This document shows, piece after piece, positions 22,829 to 36,500 of a DNA stretch of 64,000 nt (position 1 is its first letter; each line of letters starts with the position of its first letter). Position numbers and translations under genes: made by a program. The stretch spans positions 6,697,901-6,761,900 of the forward strand of contig OX359196.1 in the NCBI GenBank assembly GCA_947172415.1, read 5' to 3'. The notes under the pieces were generated by a model that worked only from the letters and a program-made list of their open reading frames with translations, was not told the origin of the DNA and did no database searches. The DNA is from Chondrosia reniformis (taxonomy: Eukaryota > Porifera > Demospongiae > Chondrillida > Chondrillidae).

Positions 22829-25227
22829 ATGCAGACTCTAGCTGTTGTTTCCGAATATATCAAACAATTTGTTGCTAAATTCCCAGTGAGTGCAGCAAAT
22901 GTTCTGTCTGCTTTAACAGTTATGCGAATTTTTCACAAGGCGTCCCATTAATTCTTCAGCAGTACAATCTTTTCTTCCTTACGATAATTCCTACCATAAT
23001 ATTCTAATGTTGTATATTCTAATTGCAAAAAAATATTCTTAGGAAATTCTTCTATCTCTGCAGGGAATACGGATGGTTCTCCGTCAATGGTTCGGACTAA
23101 TCTGGAACGTCGACCTCAACGCAATCTTGTAAGTTTATGAAATGAAAGATAGAATACCCTCGAACTATATTTTTCAAATCATATTAGAACTCTATAAGGC
23201 ATATATAAACTTTTATTATCCCAGAAAATATACTAAACCAAGTTTAACAAGTACTGCAGAGAGTGGTGATGAAGGAACACCAGTTGATGGTGAAATAAAG
23301 CCAATTGATGATGAAGGAACACCAGTTGATGATGAAGGAACACCAGTTGATGGTGAAGTAAAGCCAATCGATGATGAAGGAATATCTATTGATGATGAAA
23401 TGAAGAACCTGAGTCCTATTTCAAGTGCAATATCTAGTGATACCAGTTACTGCAGTAGTGACCTAAGCTCTCTCAGTTCTGATGCTAGCAATATTAATAC
23501 TGTGACTTCTTTACAGATGGTGAGTCTTTGGGTGTTTGGGTTGTATGGTATATATATTACATACAAATTCTTTCAACTATGCTTTTCAGAAAAGTGCAAA
23601 TAAAAATAAGGCCAAAAGCTGCAAATATAACAAAAAATTGCGGAAAATGGTAGGTTCCCTAGTACTGTGAACTGTATATATATGTGTATATAAGGAAACA
23701 TATTCAGTATAATATAATTATAATACACCTGATGCATGCAGTGCACATGCATGTTTTATGTATAGGCAATATAAGTGTCAACATGCCCATATAACTGTCA
23801 ATGAGTTTTATACGTGAATAAACACATCTCTTGCATTTAAGTTTATATGTATATTTGCATAGAATAATGAAATTGCTAACTTGAAGGAGAAAAATAAAGA
23901 GATGGTGAGATACTATATTTTTGAGTACTATACGTCTACAATATATGTACTCACGATCATTCTCTCTATGCTTGACAGATTGCTAAATGTGCAACTAATT
24001 TCAAAACTATTGCCAACTTAGAAAATGACAAGAAAAAAGCTGTATGTTTGTGCATTCATTTAATTGGATTTACATGTAACCTTAAGTCATGTTCATAAAT
24101 ATAGACTGATCAGACAACTACCCTGAAGAAGATATTGAGAGACGAAACAGTAAGATTTCATAGCACATGTACACACACGCACATTTTATGTAAAGTACAA
24201 ATGTATGCTATGAATTACCATTTTTAAAACCTTGTGTTTTAGAAAAAGGCAGCTGCAGTTAAGGCTGATTTGGATGCAGCCGAGCTTGAGATGTGAGTGC
24301 ACATGTAAACATGCACACATATTTTCCTACAAACTTTTACATTGTATTTTCAATGCATGTAGTGCAACCCTTAAAGAAAAGAATTTTACTTTGAAAGAAC
24401 AGAATGACACAATGACCAAAGTATATATGCACGATTAGTTTGTCTACTACAATATTAATTTTGATCAACCATGTTGTCTTGTGAAATGGATGTTTGACAT
24501 ATTATATATACTTATCTGTTATTATAAAAATATATGTTAAGTAGGCTATATACCTTCATATATGTACCTATTTAGAACTGGGAGCTAGTTTTCAGGACTC
24601 TGATTGAAGTGGAAAGTCCTCCAACTGATTCTATTGGCAAGTTGGTGTGGAAGCTGCTTAAAAGAGATGCACCGGCATACAAGAGGTTCAGAAAGGGAGC
24701 AGATCTTGTGGCATTTTGTGAAGTAAGAGATCATTACATAGAGCTAGTGGAATGCAAATGTATAGATTTGCTAGGTTGCATGTGAATGTGATGTACATAC
24801 GTACGTATATATACTTGTATTGCATTATTATCTTCTCCATATACTGTATATAGGATATAATGCAGATAAGTATGCATCAAAAGCAAGACTAAGAATCTAC
24901 ATGAATATACATACTGACTTTCAACTAAGACTAATTTTACAAATTTTGTCAAGTTAATGTATACTTTGTTTACATACATTTCCACATTATGAACTAATAT
25001 TGCATTAATTCAAGTAAGAGATGGAGGCAAATGGTTCCTCTTTGTCATCTCACTATAATGTGGCATGTGATGGATTAGACTTAACAAGCAAATTATATAC
25101 ACTTACATGCAGTATTGCTTACAGATCAGGTGAAGCGAGCCAAAGTGTGGCTTTTTCACGGATATACACATATGGCACTACATTAGCCATTGTGGGTCTT
25201 TTTATCATTCACATGTGTGCATTGTAA
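22829..25227 (+). CDS. Unrecognised coiled-coil protein with hydrophobic C-terminal tail
   Basis: Eleven exons join in phase: 22829-22885, 23064-23128, 23225-23519, 23590-23649, 23873 region (23863-23904), 23979-24041, 24105-24149, 24243-24292, 24363-24420, 24576-24722, 25021-25227; 362 residues. The start (MQTLAVVSEYIKQFVAKFPG) lies near the shared promoter. An acidic repeat follows, with DDEGTPVD units, then a Ser-rich stretch. Four small phase-0 exons (60, 42, 63 and 45 nt) encode Lys/Asn/Glu-rich helix of coiled-coil type. A folded-looking block, WELVFRTLIEVESPP to KGADLVAFCE, comes next. The last 21 residues (IYTYGTTLAIVGLFIIHMCAL) could be a tail anchor. I do not recognise the family. 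The last acceptor has a weak pyrimidine tract, so the final exon is the least certain. Confidence 0.72.
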
Positions 25228-25302
25228 ATTCTCAATAGTATACATCATTATTTGGAAGATTTATATATAAAGGAATAAAAATAACTGGGTGAATGGGAGT
25301 GG

Positions 25303-27264
25303 TTATGTAATAACACAAAATGATTCCTCTTGGCTCCTATTAGTTCTGTGTTGCGGTCTTGATATTGGCTATAAATAAACGAAATGTTACAATAGTCATA
25401 TTGAACCAGTGTCTAGATCATGTATAGTTCATACCTCTACTAGTGTTTAGCTACAGCTAGGGTACATATATTACAACGCACACTCATGCTTTGACCTGCA
25501 ACCCCTGGGTTTCATAATGAGTAATGTAAATGGACAAAAGACCTATAATGCAGCCATTTTATAGGAAAGACTAATAAAGTAATCATTGCCTTACTTTTGG
25601 TTTAGTCTCCTGCTCCTTCATAGAATCTGCAATAGCTTGTGCTAAAGCTGCATCCTCATTATATGTCCCTTCGGCAACATTCGAACTGGTCTTTGGATGT
25701 TTACCCAGTTCAGGTTTCTTAACGTCATCCTGCAGGCTGTTAGCTACTGCCAAAGCCAAAGCTTCATCCTCACTCTGCAGAGAATCATATGTCGAATCAC
25801 AAGCTGAGATTGCAATACTTCATTCTGCATTCCTTACCAATGCCACAGGCTGGGACATAGCAGCTGATCTGGACTGTTGAAGACTGGACAGTCTAGCTTG
25901 TCGCAGGCTACAGGACATGATTAGGAGCACACACTGATATTCCCTGTCTGTACAAAGTATTCATAACAATCACATTTAATATCTCACCTGTTAAGTTCAG
26001 CGCCTTGCTGTGTTAAAAAACTGGTTTGTGGTTGGCGGGGTTTAGAAGGTCCTGTTTTACTGTGTGTGACTGTTGTATTCTTACTTCTATTTGAGGGTTG
26101 AGAGGGCGTGGCATTTCTAAAGACAGTGACATTCCATTTAAAACAGTAGTTTCTTATATAGTGACTATATATACCTCATCATTGTATTATATATACTGAT
26201 AGGTAGATGGATTGTATTATCAGAAATATAGTGATTATTTCAATTCATTCTAATATTTAGTAAAATTTTAGCCAAAGTGACTTCTTTTACAGTGGGTCCA
26301 GTAAGACTATATGTATTGTTAATAAGATGTATCCTACTTGGTAGGCTCACCCGAACACTGAGTCATACTTTGGTCTTGGACCTTTGCATTTATGATCACC
26401 TTCATGACGATGTTGAATGCAAAAGTTCTGATGACATCTGGTGCATGTAACAGGAATCAGCTACAATATGACAGTAATAAGACACAGACCAGCAGTACCA
26501 TTGGATATACCACGAGCTCAACACTGTACACAAACCTCTTTTCTCTTGCATCCTTCATGAGAACATCTGTTTGTATACATCTAAATGAAGGTTGATGACA
26601 GGTTACCCTGCTTACATAACATATACAACAAATAGGGAGAAAGATATACCTTTTTCTTTTTTGGGACTTCACAATCTCTTGATATATGTTCATTAACCTG
26701 TGGGTCACATGTAGTACAGTAACTGATGGTGTGATTGTGTACAACAGGTTATTAGCTTCTATTGAAACATTTAAATGCACAAACAAATGTCTATTTAGGG
26801 CTAGAGTGACATATCTCTATGGTATCACATTTGTATTGTAGCCTACCTTAATGTTAGGGTCTTCCCCTCTCCCAACTGGAATAGGACACTCGCACAGTGG
26901 ACAGATTGGTACTGTTACGTTCTGCGAATGGCAAAATAGGAAGGTATTTTAAAGTTAAGAACAAGCAGGCCTACTAGGGCAACTCACTCGAGTGTGTGAA
27001 TACGGACAGTGGTGACCTTCGTACCCGTAATGTTCATCGCTACAAAATGGCGTTACATTAAATTTGGGATACAATAAGGTTATTGACAAATTGTGTACTC
27101 ACCAAAATATTAATTTACACGCGTCACAGACGAATGGTAAGAAATCTGGGCAAGTTTTGAACAAAAGCTAAAGTAGTTGACATGTGAAGTTTCTAGCACA
27201 CTATCTTACCTAGTTTTGAGCACGATTTCAGAGAACAGTGTTTTCCTAAATCAGGGAATTCCAT
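25303..27264 (-). CDS. ZFAND2B: AN1-type zinc finger protein 2B-like (AIRAP-like) with UIMs and CAAX box
   Basis: Eleven exons: 27264-27210, 27145-27103, 27039-26988, 26921-26847, 26697-26650, 26580-26536, 26460-26351, 26116-25988, 25907-25838, 25774-25595, 25368-25303; 290 residues (human ZFAND2B 257). The start MEFPDLGKHCSLKSC is nearly the family signature. The first AN1 finger continues with FLPFVCDACKLIFC and the second has NRCSHEGCKRKE and TCTRCHQNFCIQHR with GDHKCKG. Two ubiquitin-interacting motifs lie near 210 (SEDEALALAVANS) and 248 (NEDAALAQAIADS). The last exon ends CVIT-stop, a CAAX prenylation signal like that of vertebrate ZFAND2B. The family links the proteasome and p97 to ER translocation and arsenite stress. 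Without the last splice the protein would end KVRQ and lose the CAAX box. Confidence 0.93.
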
Positions 27265-27590
27265 TTCACACTCTGAATACCTCCAATTCTAAAAAGCTGA
27301 ATGTAATTTTGTATTTGAGGAAAACCCTCTTTTATATCTATCAATTTGCCAGATCATGTGACGTTGCACTTTAACCACATGATCACTCTGCTCCAGTCCC
27401 TTACGTCATAGGGCAGGGCCAAGTTTATGAATGTCATTATACCCCGGATAGAGGTGGGGTAGTTCACGTGATTGTAGGGTGGTTTAGGTCTTCAGGGAGG
27501 AGTCTGGTGTAACCGGGTGTACTCGTGTCACTGACAGAGATTATCTATTAGAAAAGGCCAAGCTAGACGTTGACTTTGAAATATCTACGA
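27265..27590. promoter_or_regulatory. Bidirectional promoter between ZFAND2B-like and KLF genes
   Basis: 326 bp between divergent ATGs. A CRE-like TTACGTCA is at 27411-27418 and GTGACGTTGCAC lies near 27359. No clear TATA box is seen for the KLF direction. Confidence 0.5.
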
Positions 27591-30500
27591 ATGGATAGAC
27601 ATTTGAGGTTAGCGCTAGTTTTTGAGCAAATTTTGTTTATGGATCGACATTATCGTGTTTCCATGTATACTAACCTTCGGACCAGAGTGACTGATCCATT
27701 TGTCCCACAGGTTGACTTACAGTGCGGGTGGAAATAGCGATGTCAGACGAAAATCTCAGCTGATTGCACAATCTTCAGACGATATTGCTGACGAGAGAGG
27801 TAAACGCAGTATTTCCTGTCCGTTTCTCTTTCCTATTCACAACGACATGTACTACGCAGCCATACCTCATTTCCACGTTCGGAATAGCGCCACCGGTTAC
27901 CTCATTGTACCACTATTTGTGTGTGTAGACCCATGCCTGCTGTGTGAGTGTGCCGGGTTGTGGTGTGCCAGACATGCTCATAATTAGCAATTAATGACTT
28001 TAACATTAACTACCCCACTCTTGCATTATAAAACAGTCTGAAGGTACTTGAGACGGGGCAGATACTTAGATGTAATGTAATGTAATGTCTTCTTGAGATA
28101 GCCTGTACTTTGTGTTGTTAATAGAATGATCAGAAGAATTTCTTGTACTTTGTCAAATTCATCAAACTCAAATTCTTTGAATGTCCAAGGATTTAGTTGG
28201 TATAAGCTTTTTTGGATATTTCGATCCAGATGATCTTCTGCAATGACTGATTGTATATTGAGTATTGTAATGTACTGTGAGTGTTGCATAATGTACTGTG
28301 AGTGTTGCATAATGTAATGTGAGTGTTGCATAATGTACTGTGAGTGTTGCATAATGTACTGTGAGTGTTGCATAATGTAATGTGAGTGTTGCATAATGTA
28401 CTGTGAGTGTTGCATAATGTAATGTGAGTGTTGCATAATGTACTGTGAGTGTTGCATAATGTACTGTGAGTGTTGCATAATGTACTATGAGTGTTGTGTA
28501 ATGAAACAGGTTGCAGTCACACTTTACAGTACTGTTAGTAAAATAGCTGCGGGTGTACAGATCACAGTGGAACCACCTGCATGACCTAATTGATCCAGCT
28601 ACATTAGACAGTTGACTGGATTCGCAGGTTTACAAGTATATATAGATGTAGTGTGAAGTTTTAGGAGTCCATTGAAGTGGGCATTTTAAACAAGTGCCCA
28701 ATCATACCAGTTTCACTGTAGTTATTTGGCACAACCCTGTGGGACTGTATCATATCCACATACGTACGTATATAGTACATGCATACACACATATACATCA
28801 ATGGACGAGGCCTAGTGCAGAAGACATCATACTCCTATTCACATTTAATAGAATGAAAATGTTGTCCTCGGATACAATATGATGGCAGCTGCTTGCAGGA
28901 ATACGGTATTCCTAATTGACCAATCCTTTAGTAGACTGTCACCTCTCACTTTATATGTATTCTCTATGGTATGTTGTTTTGTTTGGGGGAGTGGCTGATG
29001 TTGTTTTGTTTGGGGGAGTGGCTGATGTTGTTTTGTTTGGGGGAGAGGCTGTGCTTAAAGTACCACGCCAAGATTGTCTATTTCCGCACTACTTTGTGAT
29101 GAGGGTGAGGTTCCTTAAAGTAGACATGACCTACTACCTATCTAAATAAGAGGGGACACTGGGGGGAGTAACTTTGTTTAGCAATGAAAACAATATTCCC
29201 CAAGTGCAGTTAGAAGTTAAGTAGCAACTCCATGCCTTTTACCATCCACAACATGTGTCTTTTCATGTAATGTGCATGAGATTGTTGGATGCCCTCAGCA
29301 GTTCTTTATTGGTCATTATCTAGAAATCTAGTATATGTGTTCCCTCTTAACCAGTGCAGCGTCCTTAGCTACCCAGTAAGTCAGAAAGGTATAAAACACT
29401 TACATGTGACTACAGGGACTTGTCTGGTACATGTACAATGTATTGTTTGGTGATATACAATCTGGTAAGAATGAAGATATCAAAGTACAAGTTGGCATTC
29501 TTAACATTTCTAGAGATAAGTTTGGCATTTAGCAAACAATTATCATGACAGTCAGTCAGCATTAGCCTAGAACCCACGTCTGCTCACACTGGAATTCTTA
29601 CTGATGGTTGATCTAAAGATGTTAATACAAATAACCAAGGGTGTATTGGAAACAGTTTAGCTTATTGATCCTGAGTGATGATCTGAACTGAGAGACTTGT
29701 GTCTGTTTGTGGCAATGATGTGATGTAGCCTTTGACCTGAGAATCCATCAGAGAAGCATATAATATACTATTTATTGGTTGCTATTGGCAACTAATAACA
29801 TGGTTGATATCTAAAAAATATAGTTTCACACCAGAAATGAGATAAATGGTTGGTCAAGTGCTAATGTATTTGTCCATGTGTCATGTGATCTGGCAGTAGC
29901 AATTTTAACCACCCAAGTTAGTGAACTCTGCATCAGGTAGCACTAACTATTGGATATTATTAGAGGGAGAACGCCCTTTTGGTAGCACTTGTCAGAGTAT
30001 CTTTACTTTGGCCAACACCTTTGATTTAAGTTAGCTTTAAAAATGCCACTTGTATTCCTTAGAGCTTTATAATTGTATTCACGGTCACTAAGTGCTCCTT
30101 CGTAATACATATTATACAAGTTAAGTGTATTCATGAGTTTTGTAGGTGGAGTGGGAGGGTGTGACCTCTCATACTAAATGTTTACATACAAGCTGTGGGA
30201 GTTACCTGCAACTTGCCATTCTTGGCAGCAGATGTAGTTCAAACAGGCTTCCTTCCAGACAGCACTGAGCAACTGTTGTACTTCTCTACTATATACATAT
30301 GCACCTATTAAAAGTGATTGCACAATCTGCTACATATGCACCTATTAAAAGAGATTGCACAATCTGCTACATATGCACCTACGTACATACTATGCACTAT
30401 ATGTATATAAAAGGAATGTCTCACTGTGTGATCATGAGCTGTCCCTTGATGCATGCCTGCGGGACTGGCTACGTTATGATCCTCAAGTATGCTGATATCT

Positions 30501-33500
30501 CTGCTCTAGATCTGGCAGAGTTTCAGTTTTGTGAAGTTGAGGAAGAAGAGGAGGAAAGAGTTGGCTTCAAGTCTTCACATAAAAATGACCAAAGGTGTGT
30601 ATTCCTTTCTGTAACTGTATCAATCTCTGTCTACATCCTCCTCAGCATCTGTGTTTAAGTGTTTCTGTGCAAGTTATTTTGTGAGAACTATTTTTGTTAT
30701 TAGTTTGAACTCTGTGCTTCACTTTAGGAACACTTTTCAGAGAAGGGGTTCCCCCTACCAAATGAACATTATTGGTCGGCAAGCAGCACTTCCTTCAGAG
30801 GAGCCAGAACAGTGTCATTTAAATAGAAAAGTAAGATAGATTTTCCACAGATATTGCAATGATAAATTTCTCTGTGCAATATACTGAACAACTGCAATAC
30901 ATACGTACATGAAAAATCTAATACACCATTTTTCCTACATGCTATGCCTACACTTTAAAAAAGCCTATAGGGAACTAAACCTGGAGAGAGCTTTGGATGA
31001 AGATACAGGTCCTAGAGACTTTTCTTTTCTTTCTTCTCTTTCTTCTTCTCCACTGGGCCATGCATATCATGTACGTACATATACATTCTTGTATACTGTG
31101 TAGTACATTATACGTTACTCCTGTACATTATTAACTAACTTTGTGTACAGGTTAATGAGGAAATAGAATGGAAATCCACAGCTATGTCTCAACCACCAAA
31201 GTTAATTCCTTATGCAAAACTGGAAGAGCAAAAGCAAGCTGTTGCTCGTGAACGTATGGCAAAGGAGCACTTACGGCTGGCTGAAGAACAAACCTCTCCA
31301 AAGAGGAAAAGAGTAATGGATGGAATATCAGAAGCACCTTCAGTAGCAAAGCAGGTCAGAGATGTAGTTGACAATGTCCCCTCTCAGAGAAACCCAGCAG
31401 TTGTCAAGGACAGTTATACCAATCAGATGCCAGCATTTGGTAATAGGGGAAACACCAGTTTGCCTAATGCACCACCATTTTTCTTTATGGTTCCAATGGT
31501 TGCCATGCCAACAGGCTCAGGAAATGGATCTGTACCCTATCAGTTTATGATGCCCTCATCAGATAGCATGTTTCCATTCCAATTTCCTGGAATGAAAACT
31601 GAAAAGGTGACCAGCTCCAGTAAAGAGGGCGACGAGGACATGCAAGTTGTTACAATGAAAATCATTACAAAAATCCCAAAGCAAACTTCAGTAGAGGAGA
31701 AACAGCCTTTAGAGAGTTGCGATCCAGAAACTGAAGAAAATCGTGAATCCTCGGTGGAATTCAGTGGAGAAGAAGGAGAGTTTCAAGAAAGAGAGGTCAT
31801 AGCCACACCTGATGATACAAGTAGTGCCACCTCAGATATTGAGGCTAAAGATGCTCCATCAGAGCTAACACCACATAGTCTCTATGTCATGCCACAACCG
31901 CATGCAAAGATAGATAATCATGTGCAGCCAGCCCCTCCTGAGCTTGGCCAAGCAGACGTTGAACAATCTCCATCTGTTTATAAGAAGACACTAGGTCTTA
32001 ATGATGAGGGCTGTCCGAGCTCCAAACAGACTTTAAAAACCTCCTACTCTCCAGGTCCAATCCGTGAGACAAGTTCTAATGAACAAACCTTGTGCCCAAC
32101 CCAGCGACCTCAGATTGCACAAGCTTCAAGCTCATTAGTGTCCTCCTTAGAAGCCAAAGCCACTCTACCGATTTCTACAAGTGCACAAGCCGTGACTCCA
32201 GGGGTTGCTCTGCACCTTGCCCAAAGATTCATCCCCCCTGCCTTGGGACTGAACAGTGGCATTGGCGAGGCCACACAGTCCTTGCTTACCCTAGCCTCTG
32301 CAGCCAGTTCGCTGAGGAACGAGGCTGCATGTGATAAAACCTCAGTGGACCAGCAGAGCAGCTCTAACCAAGAGCCCACAGCTGACCAAAACTCCAGGCA
32401 TGAACAAAGGTAGGAGGTGTAGCTATGGTTACAGGGTTCCTTATAGTATTGGAGGTCTATTGTAGCTTCACCAGGTTCCTTATAGTATTGGAGGTGTACT
32501 GTAGCTACACCAGTTAAAAAGGCTTGCTACAGTTTTGCAATTCCCTGTGACAATTGAGCAAAATGAGAAGGGGGAGAGTAGGGGACAGGATGAGGAGAGT
32601 AGAGGGGACAGGATGAGGAGAGAGAGGAAGGGACAGGATGAGGAGAGGGGAGGGGAGGGGACAGGATGAGCAGAGGAGAGGGGAAGGGGACAGGATGAGG
32701 AGAGGAGAGGGGAGGGGACAGGATGAGGAGAGGAGAGGGGAGGGGACAGGATGAGGAGAGAGGAGGGGAGGGGAAAGGATGAGAAGAGGAGAGGGGAGGG
32801 GAAAGGATGAGGAGAGGGGAGGGGACAGGATGAGGAGAGAGAGGAGGGGAGGGGATGAGGAGAGAGGAGGGACGGGGATGAGAAGAGAGAGGAGGGACAG
32901 GATGTGAAGAGAGAGGAGGGGAGGGGATGAGGAGAGAGGAGGGACAGGATGAGAAGAGAGAGGAGGGGAGGGAGGGGTACAGGATGAGGAGAGATGGGAG
33001 GGGAGGGGAGAAAAGGGAGACAGGGTGATAAGTGAGAGAGGTGAAGAGAAGATTGATTAATAGGAATTTTTGTTACAATATCTTCCTCATAACACATTTC
33101 CATATACTGTATGTAGAGCCAGTATTCTTAAATGATGTATACTTATTTAGAATTTCACTCATTTTGTTATGTTGATTAAATTAGTTAAGTTATCGATTGA
33201 CTAGACTTATTGAATGAAAATTCCTTAAACTTGTCACTCACAAAGTTATAAACCAAAAGCTTAAGCTCAGTTGTCTCAAATGCAATTGGATCTTTTTCAC
33301 TGGAGCAAAATGTCTTAAGCATAAAGAGCAATGCACTATACAACAACTCCATTCACTTAACTTCTCTGTCCTTACCAATATCAGAGATTAAGGTATTGCT
33401 TGTCCAGGTGTAGTAACTCATGTGGTTATCAAATCACAACCTATCCTTTGCATATGCTAATTATAATCTTTTAAAGTTATATCAGTGGAGTGTTAGTGTA

Positions 33501-36500
33501 TTTACAAAATTACATTTAAAAGGTTTAATCAAGTTTTAGTATTATAGTAAGGTGATCTAAATTGAAGGTGTAATGTGATTATAGTGAGTATTAATCACAT
33601 TACAGAATGTTAAATGCTTCAGAGGTGCGACTGTAAGATCATCTTAAAATGTAAGCAACTTAATAGTAAGTAGTTGCACTGCATTGTTCTGCAATCTTAG
33701 CTGCTGACTCCACTTGTAAGGTTTTGAGGATAGAAGGGTATCCTTGAAGTGTTTATTATACAGTGTGTCAGTACACATTTTTATTCTTGCTAACTAGCTA
33801 TAAGGAGGGGTGAATTCTACCTGCTATATAATGATTTATTATTCAAATTGGAATTAGTGTTGTTTAAGGCATTGCAGCAAAGCATAGGTTAATGTATCTA
33901 ATTATTTACTAACTTGAACTGGGAGCCCATGTGGTCTTGTTTGCCAATGATGTAAAACAGAGATTGCTTGCTAACAATTTATGGTATCATGGATACGTAT
34001 GTATATATTTATTGACAATTAACTGAAAATAAACACAAACCAGCATGTCTAATAATTTCCACTATATTGTAACTGAAAATAAATTAGTAATTTAATGCAA
34101 ATTTAGCTTAAATTAAAAATACTGGTATGTATGTCTTCTCTGCATTGATATAATATCTCCATAGGTAAATAGGCTGGTAGGTACCTCTACGGGTAAATAG
34201 TCTGGCAGGTACCTCTACGGGTAGATAGGCTGGCAGGAACCTCTATGGGTAGATAGTCTGGCAGGTACCTCTACGGGTGGATAGTCTGGCAGGTATCTCT
34301 ACAGGTAGATAGTCTGGCAGGTATCTCTACAGGTAGATAGTCTGGCAGGTATCTCTACAGGTAGATAGTCTGGCAGGTATCTCTACAGGTAGATAGTCTG
34401 TGCTTATTTTGATTCTGTCCCAAATGGGTGTACATTATACATACCTCATCTACTTACTAGCTCTGATTAAGACAATCATTTTAGCAATTGATTTCTATTA
34501 CCTTTCCCACTGCTTCAAGTCACTTCTCTATCCCATAATATGTTCAGTAAGATAATATGTTAAATGCAGTTTCAGTTTATTTTTGCATTAACAGTCTTCC
34601 TTATGTTACCTTTCATGTTGCAACTATATTGGTTTGAAGAGATAAGGTTTAGAGGAAATATTGTGGGCTGTAACGAGCATACCATTGTTTTAACAAGTAC
34701 TTGAGTAACACCTTTGCAGTCAGTGCAGTTGACTGGCTGACATAAGAACATAGCGGCAAGTGACTGCTGCTGAGAGTACCAATTCAATAACAAGTGACCG
34801 TGACGTTTCTGAGACACTCGTGCAACCTGATATCAATAGTTCTAGACCATAAGGCTCTACTAAGCAGAACAGTGTGGTTACATTATTATGTGTATATATT
34901 ATTGTATGCACATGTTACAAATATGATAGAATATAGATTCATTGCTACGTTGAGTCTATGACAAGAAGGAATAGTGAGCTTTCCGTATGTTACATGTTAC
35001 AAGTATTAGTATCTTAGGTAGGTGTATCTTAATGAGTATAAGGCAGCTGGTATTCCGAGAGTTACTCTCCATAGAGTTATTTTTGTACCTGTCTGTACCT
35101 TGTACTAATACCTTACACATTCAACGTCACCTGCACAGTTCAAGGATTATTCTTACACTCATGATAATTTGATTAGAGGTTGTGATAGCCACTCCTTTGA
35201 AGTCACGCCTTTCCCATGTAGTAGCTGGTCTGCTCTCTCATAATTGGCTTGTCTGGTATCTCTTATTTATTCTGTTAGTGTGGAATTTTAAAGACACAAT
35301 GCTAGAACTTGCTTTACTTATTCATGAAAAGCCGATGTATTATATGCTCTTAATACTTTGGAATGGAGAGTCTATAGTTGGTCTAATACAAGGAATTTGT
35401 ATTAGTTTAATATGATTCGTTTGAAGATGTCTGAGGATTGCATACACAAGTATATATTTTATATATATATATATATATGATTTGTTTATATAATATTAGT
35501 CATTTATAATGTACCCAGATGAATAGTAAACTCTCTATTTTATCATTTTTATTCAATTTTTGCTCTTAAAGTGGACTCCTGGCACTGGTGCAGGGGTTGT
35601 CATATCGTAGGGAATGCACTTACTTAATTGTGACATTATTGTTTTCTCCTCTTAATTGGACTGAGTTTTAAATATTTTTATTGGTCAATGAAAATGCTCT
35701 TATTTCTTTTTTCATCTGCATACCTTTTAAGGTCATGTGATTTTTTATCTTCAAATCAGAAGATACATACATGACTTGAAGAACCATAACTTGTTAGTTC
35801 AGGCTGCAGCCCTGCAATTCTACAGCCACTAGTCACTTCTTCTATATCAGTTAGGATGATATGAACCAGGCCATTTAATTTACCATTTTTGAAATGTTGA
35901 GTCTCAGGTCTGTCTCCCCTGATGACAAACAAATTAGCACCTTAATCTAATAACCTAACAGTCTGGATCATTTGCCTATTAATCAGCAATGCCTCCTGTA
36001 ACTGCTCCTTTTTGTAATATATTTGGTCCTGATCCCCTTTTGGTCTTGTATGTTATTAGGCAAGTTGACCCTGCTTGACAAATGGTAACTCAATATTCCT
36101 TCCCTTTATGCCATCTCTGACCTTACTTCATTTTAGGATAAATCTCTTTGGCCTTAAATTTTTAAAGATTGCTTGCTTCAAAGGTCTGGAATTAGTTGTT
36201 GTGAAATTGTCTAATTGGTAATCTAAAATGTACTAATTTACAACAAAGCTTTAAATTGTAATTTAGTTGGAATCCAAAGTCATGTTTTGCTATGTGGAAG
36301 AGGTGTGATTTGATTACAGTATCATGAATCTTTTTCCTATTATTCTTACAGGCTAAAGTTTCCCACTACAGTTTCCTTACCCGTGGGAGAAGCAGATCCT
36401 GGGCCCATCAAATGGGTTAAGGATGCTAATGGAAAGCGTATATTTCCCTGTGATTGGGAAGGATGCCAGAAGTGCTACTCAAAGAGCAGTCATCTGAAAG

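Larger units (their letters stand above)
27800..30509. other. KLF intron 2 (2.7 kb)
   Basis: Contains three small tandem arrays, listed separately. Otherwise AT-rich, with no further exon I can support. Confidence 0.6.
32410..36351. other. KLF intron 5 (3.9 kb)
   Basis: Separates the activation-type exon from the zinc-finger exon. It holds a purine-rich array, a 28-bp minisatellite and a TA run. No other coding exon is recognised. Confidence 0.6.

Noticed and set aside
28026..28478. 150-codon frame with MQHSQYI repeats
   Set aside because: Produced by a 21-bp minisatellite in a KLF intron.
32480..33103. 207-codon - strand frame
   Set aside because: Complement of the polypurine array; low complexity only.
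34572..35415. Small open frames of 60-80 codons in KLF intron 5
   Set aside because: No splice sites in phase with neighbours, no family signature, and AT-rich composition like the surrounding intron.
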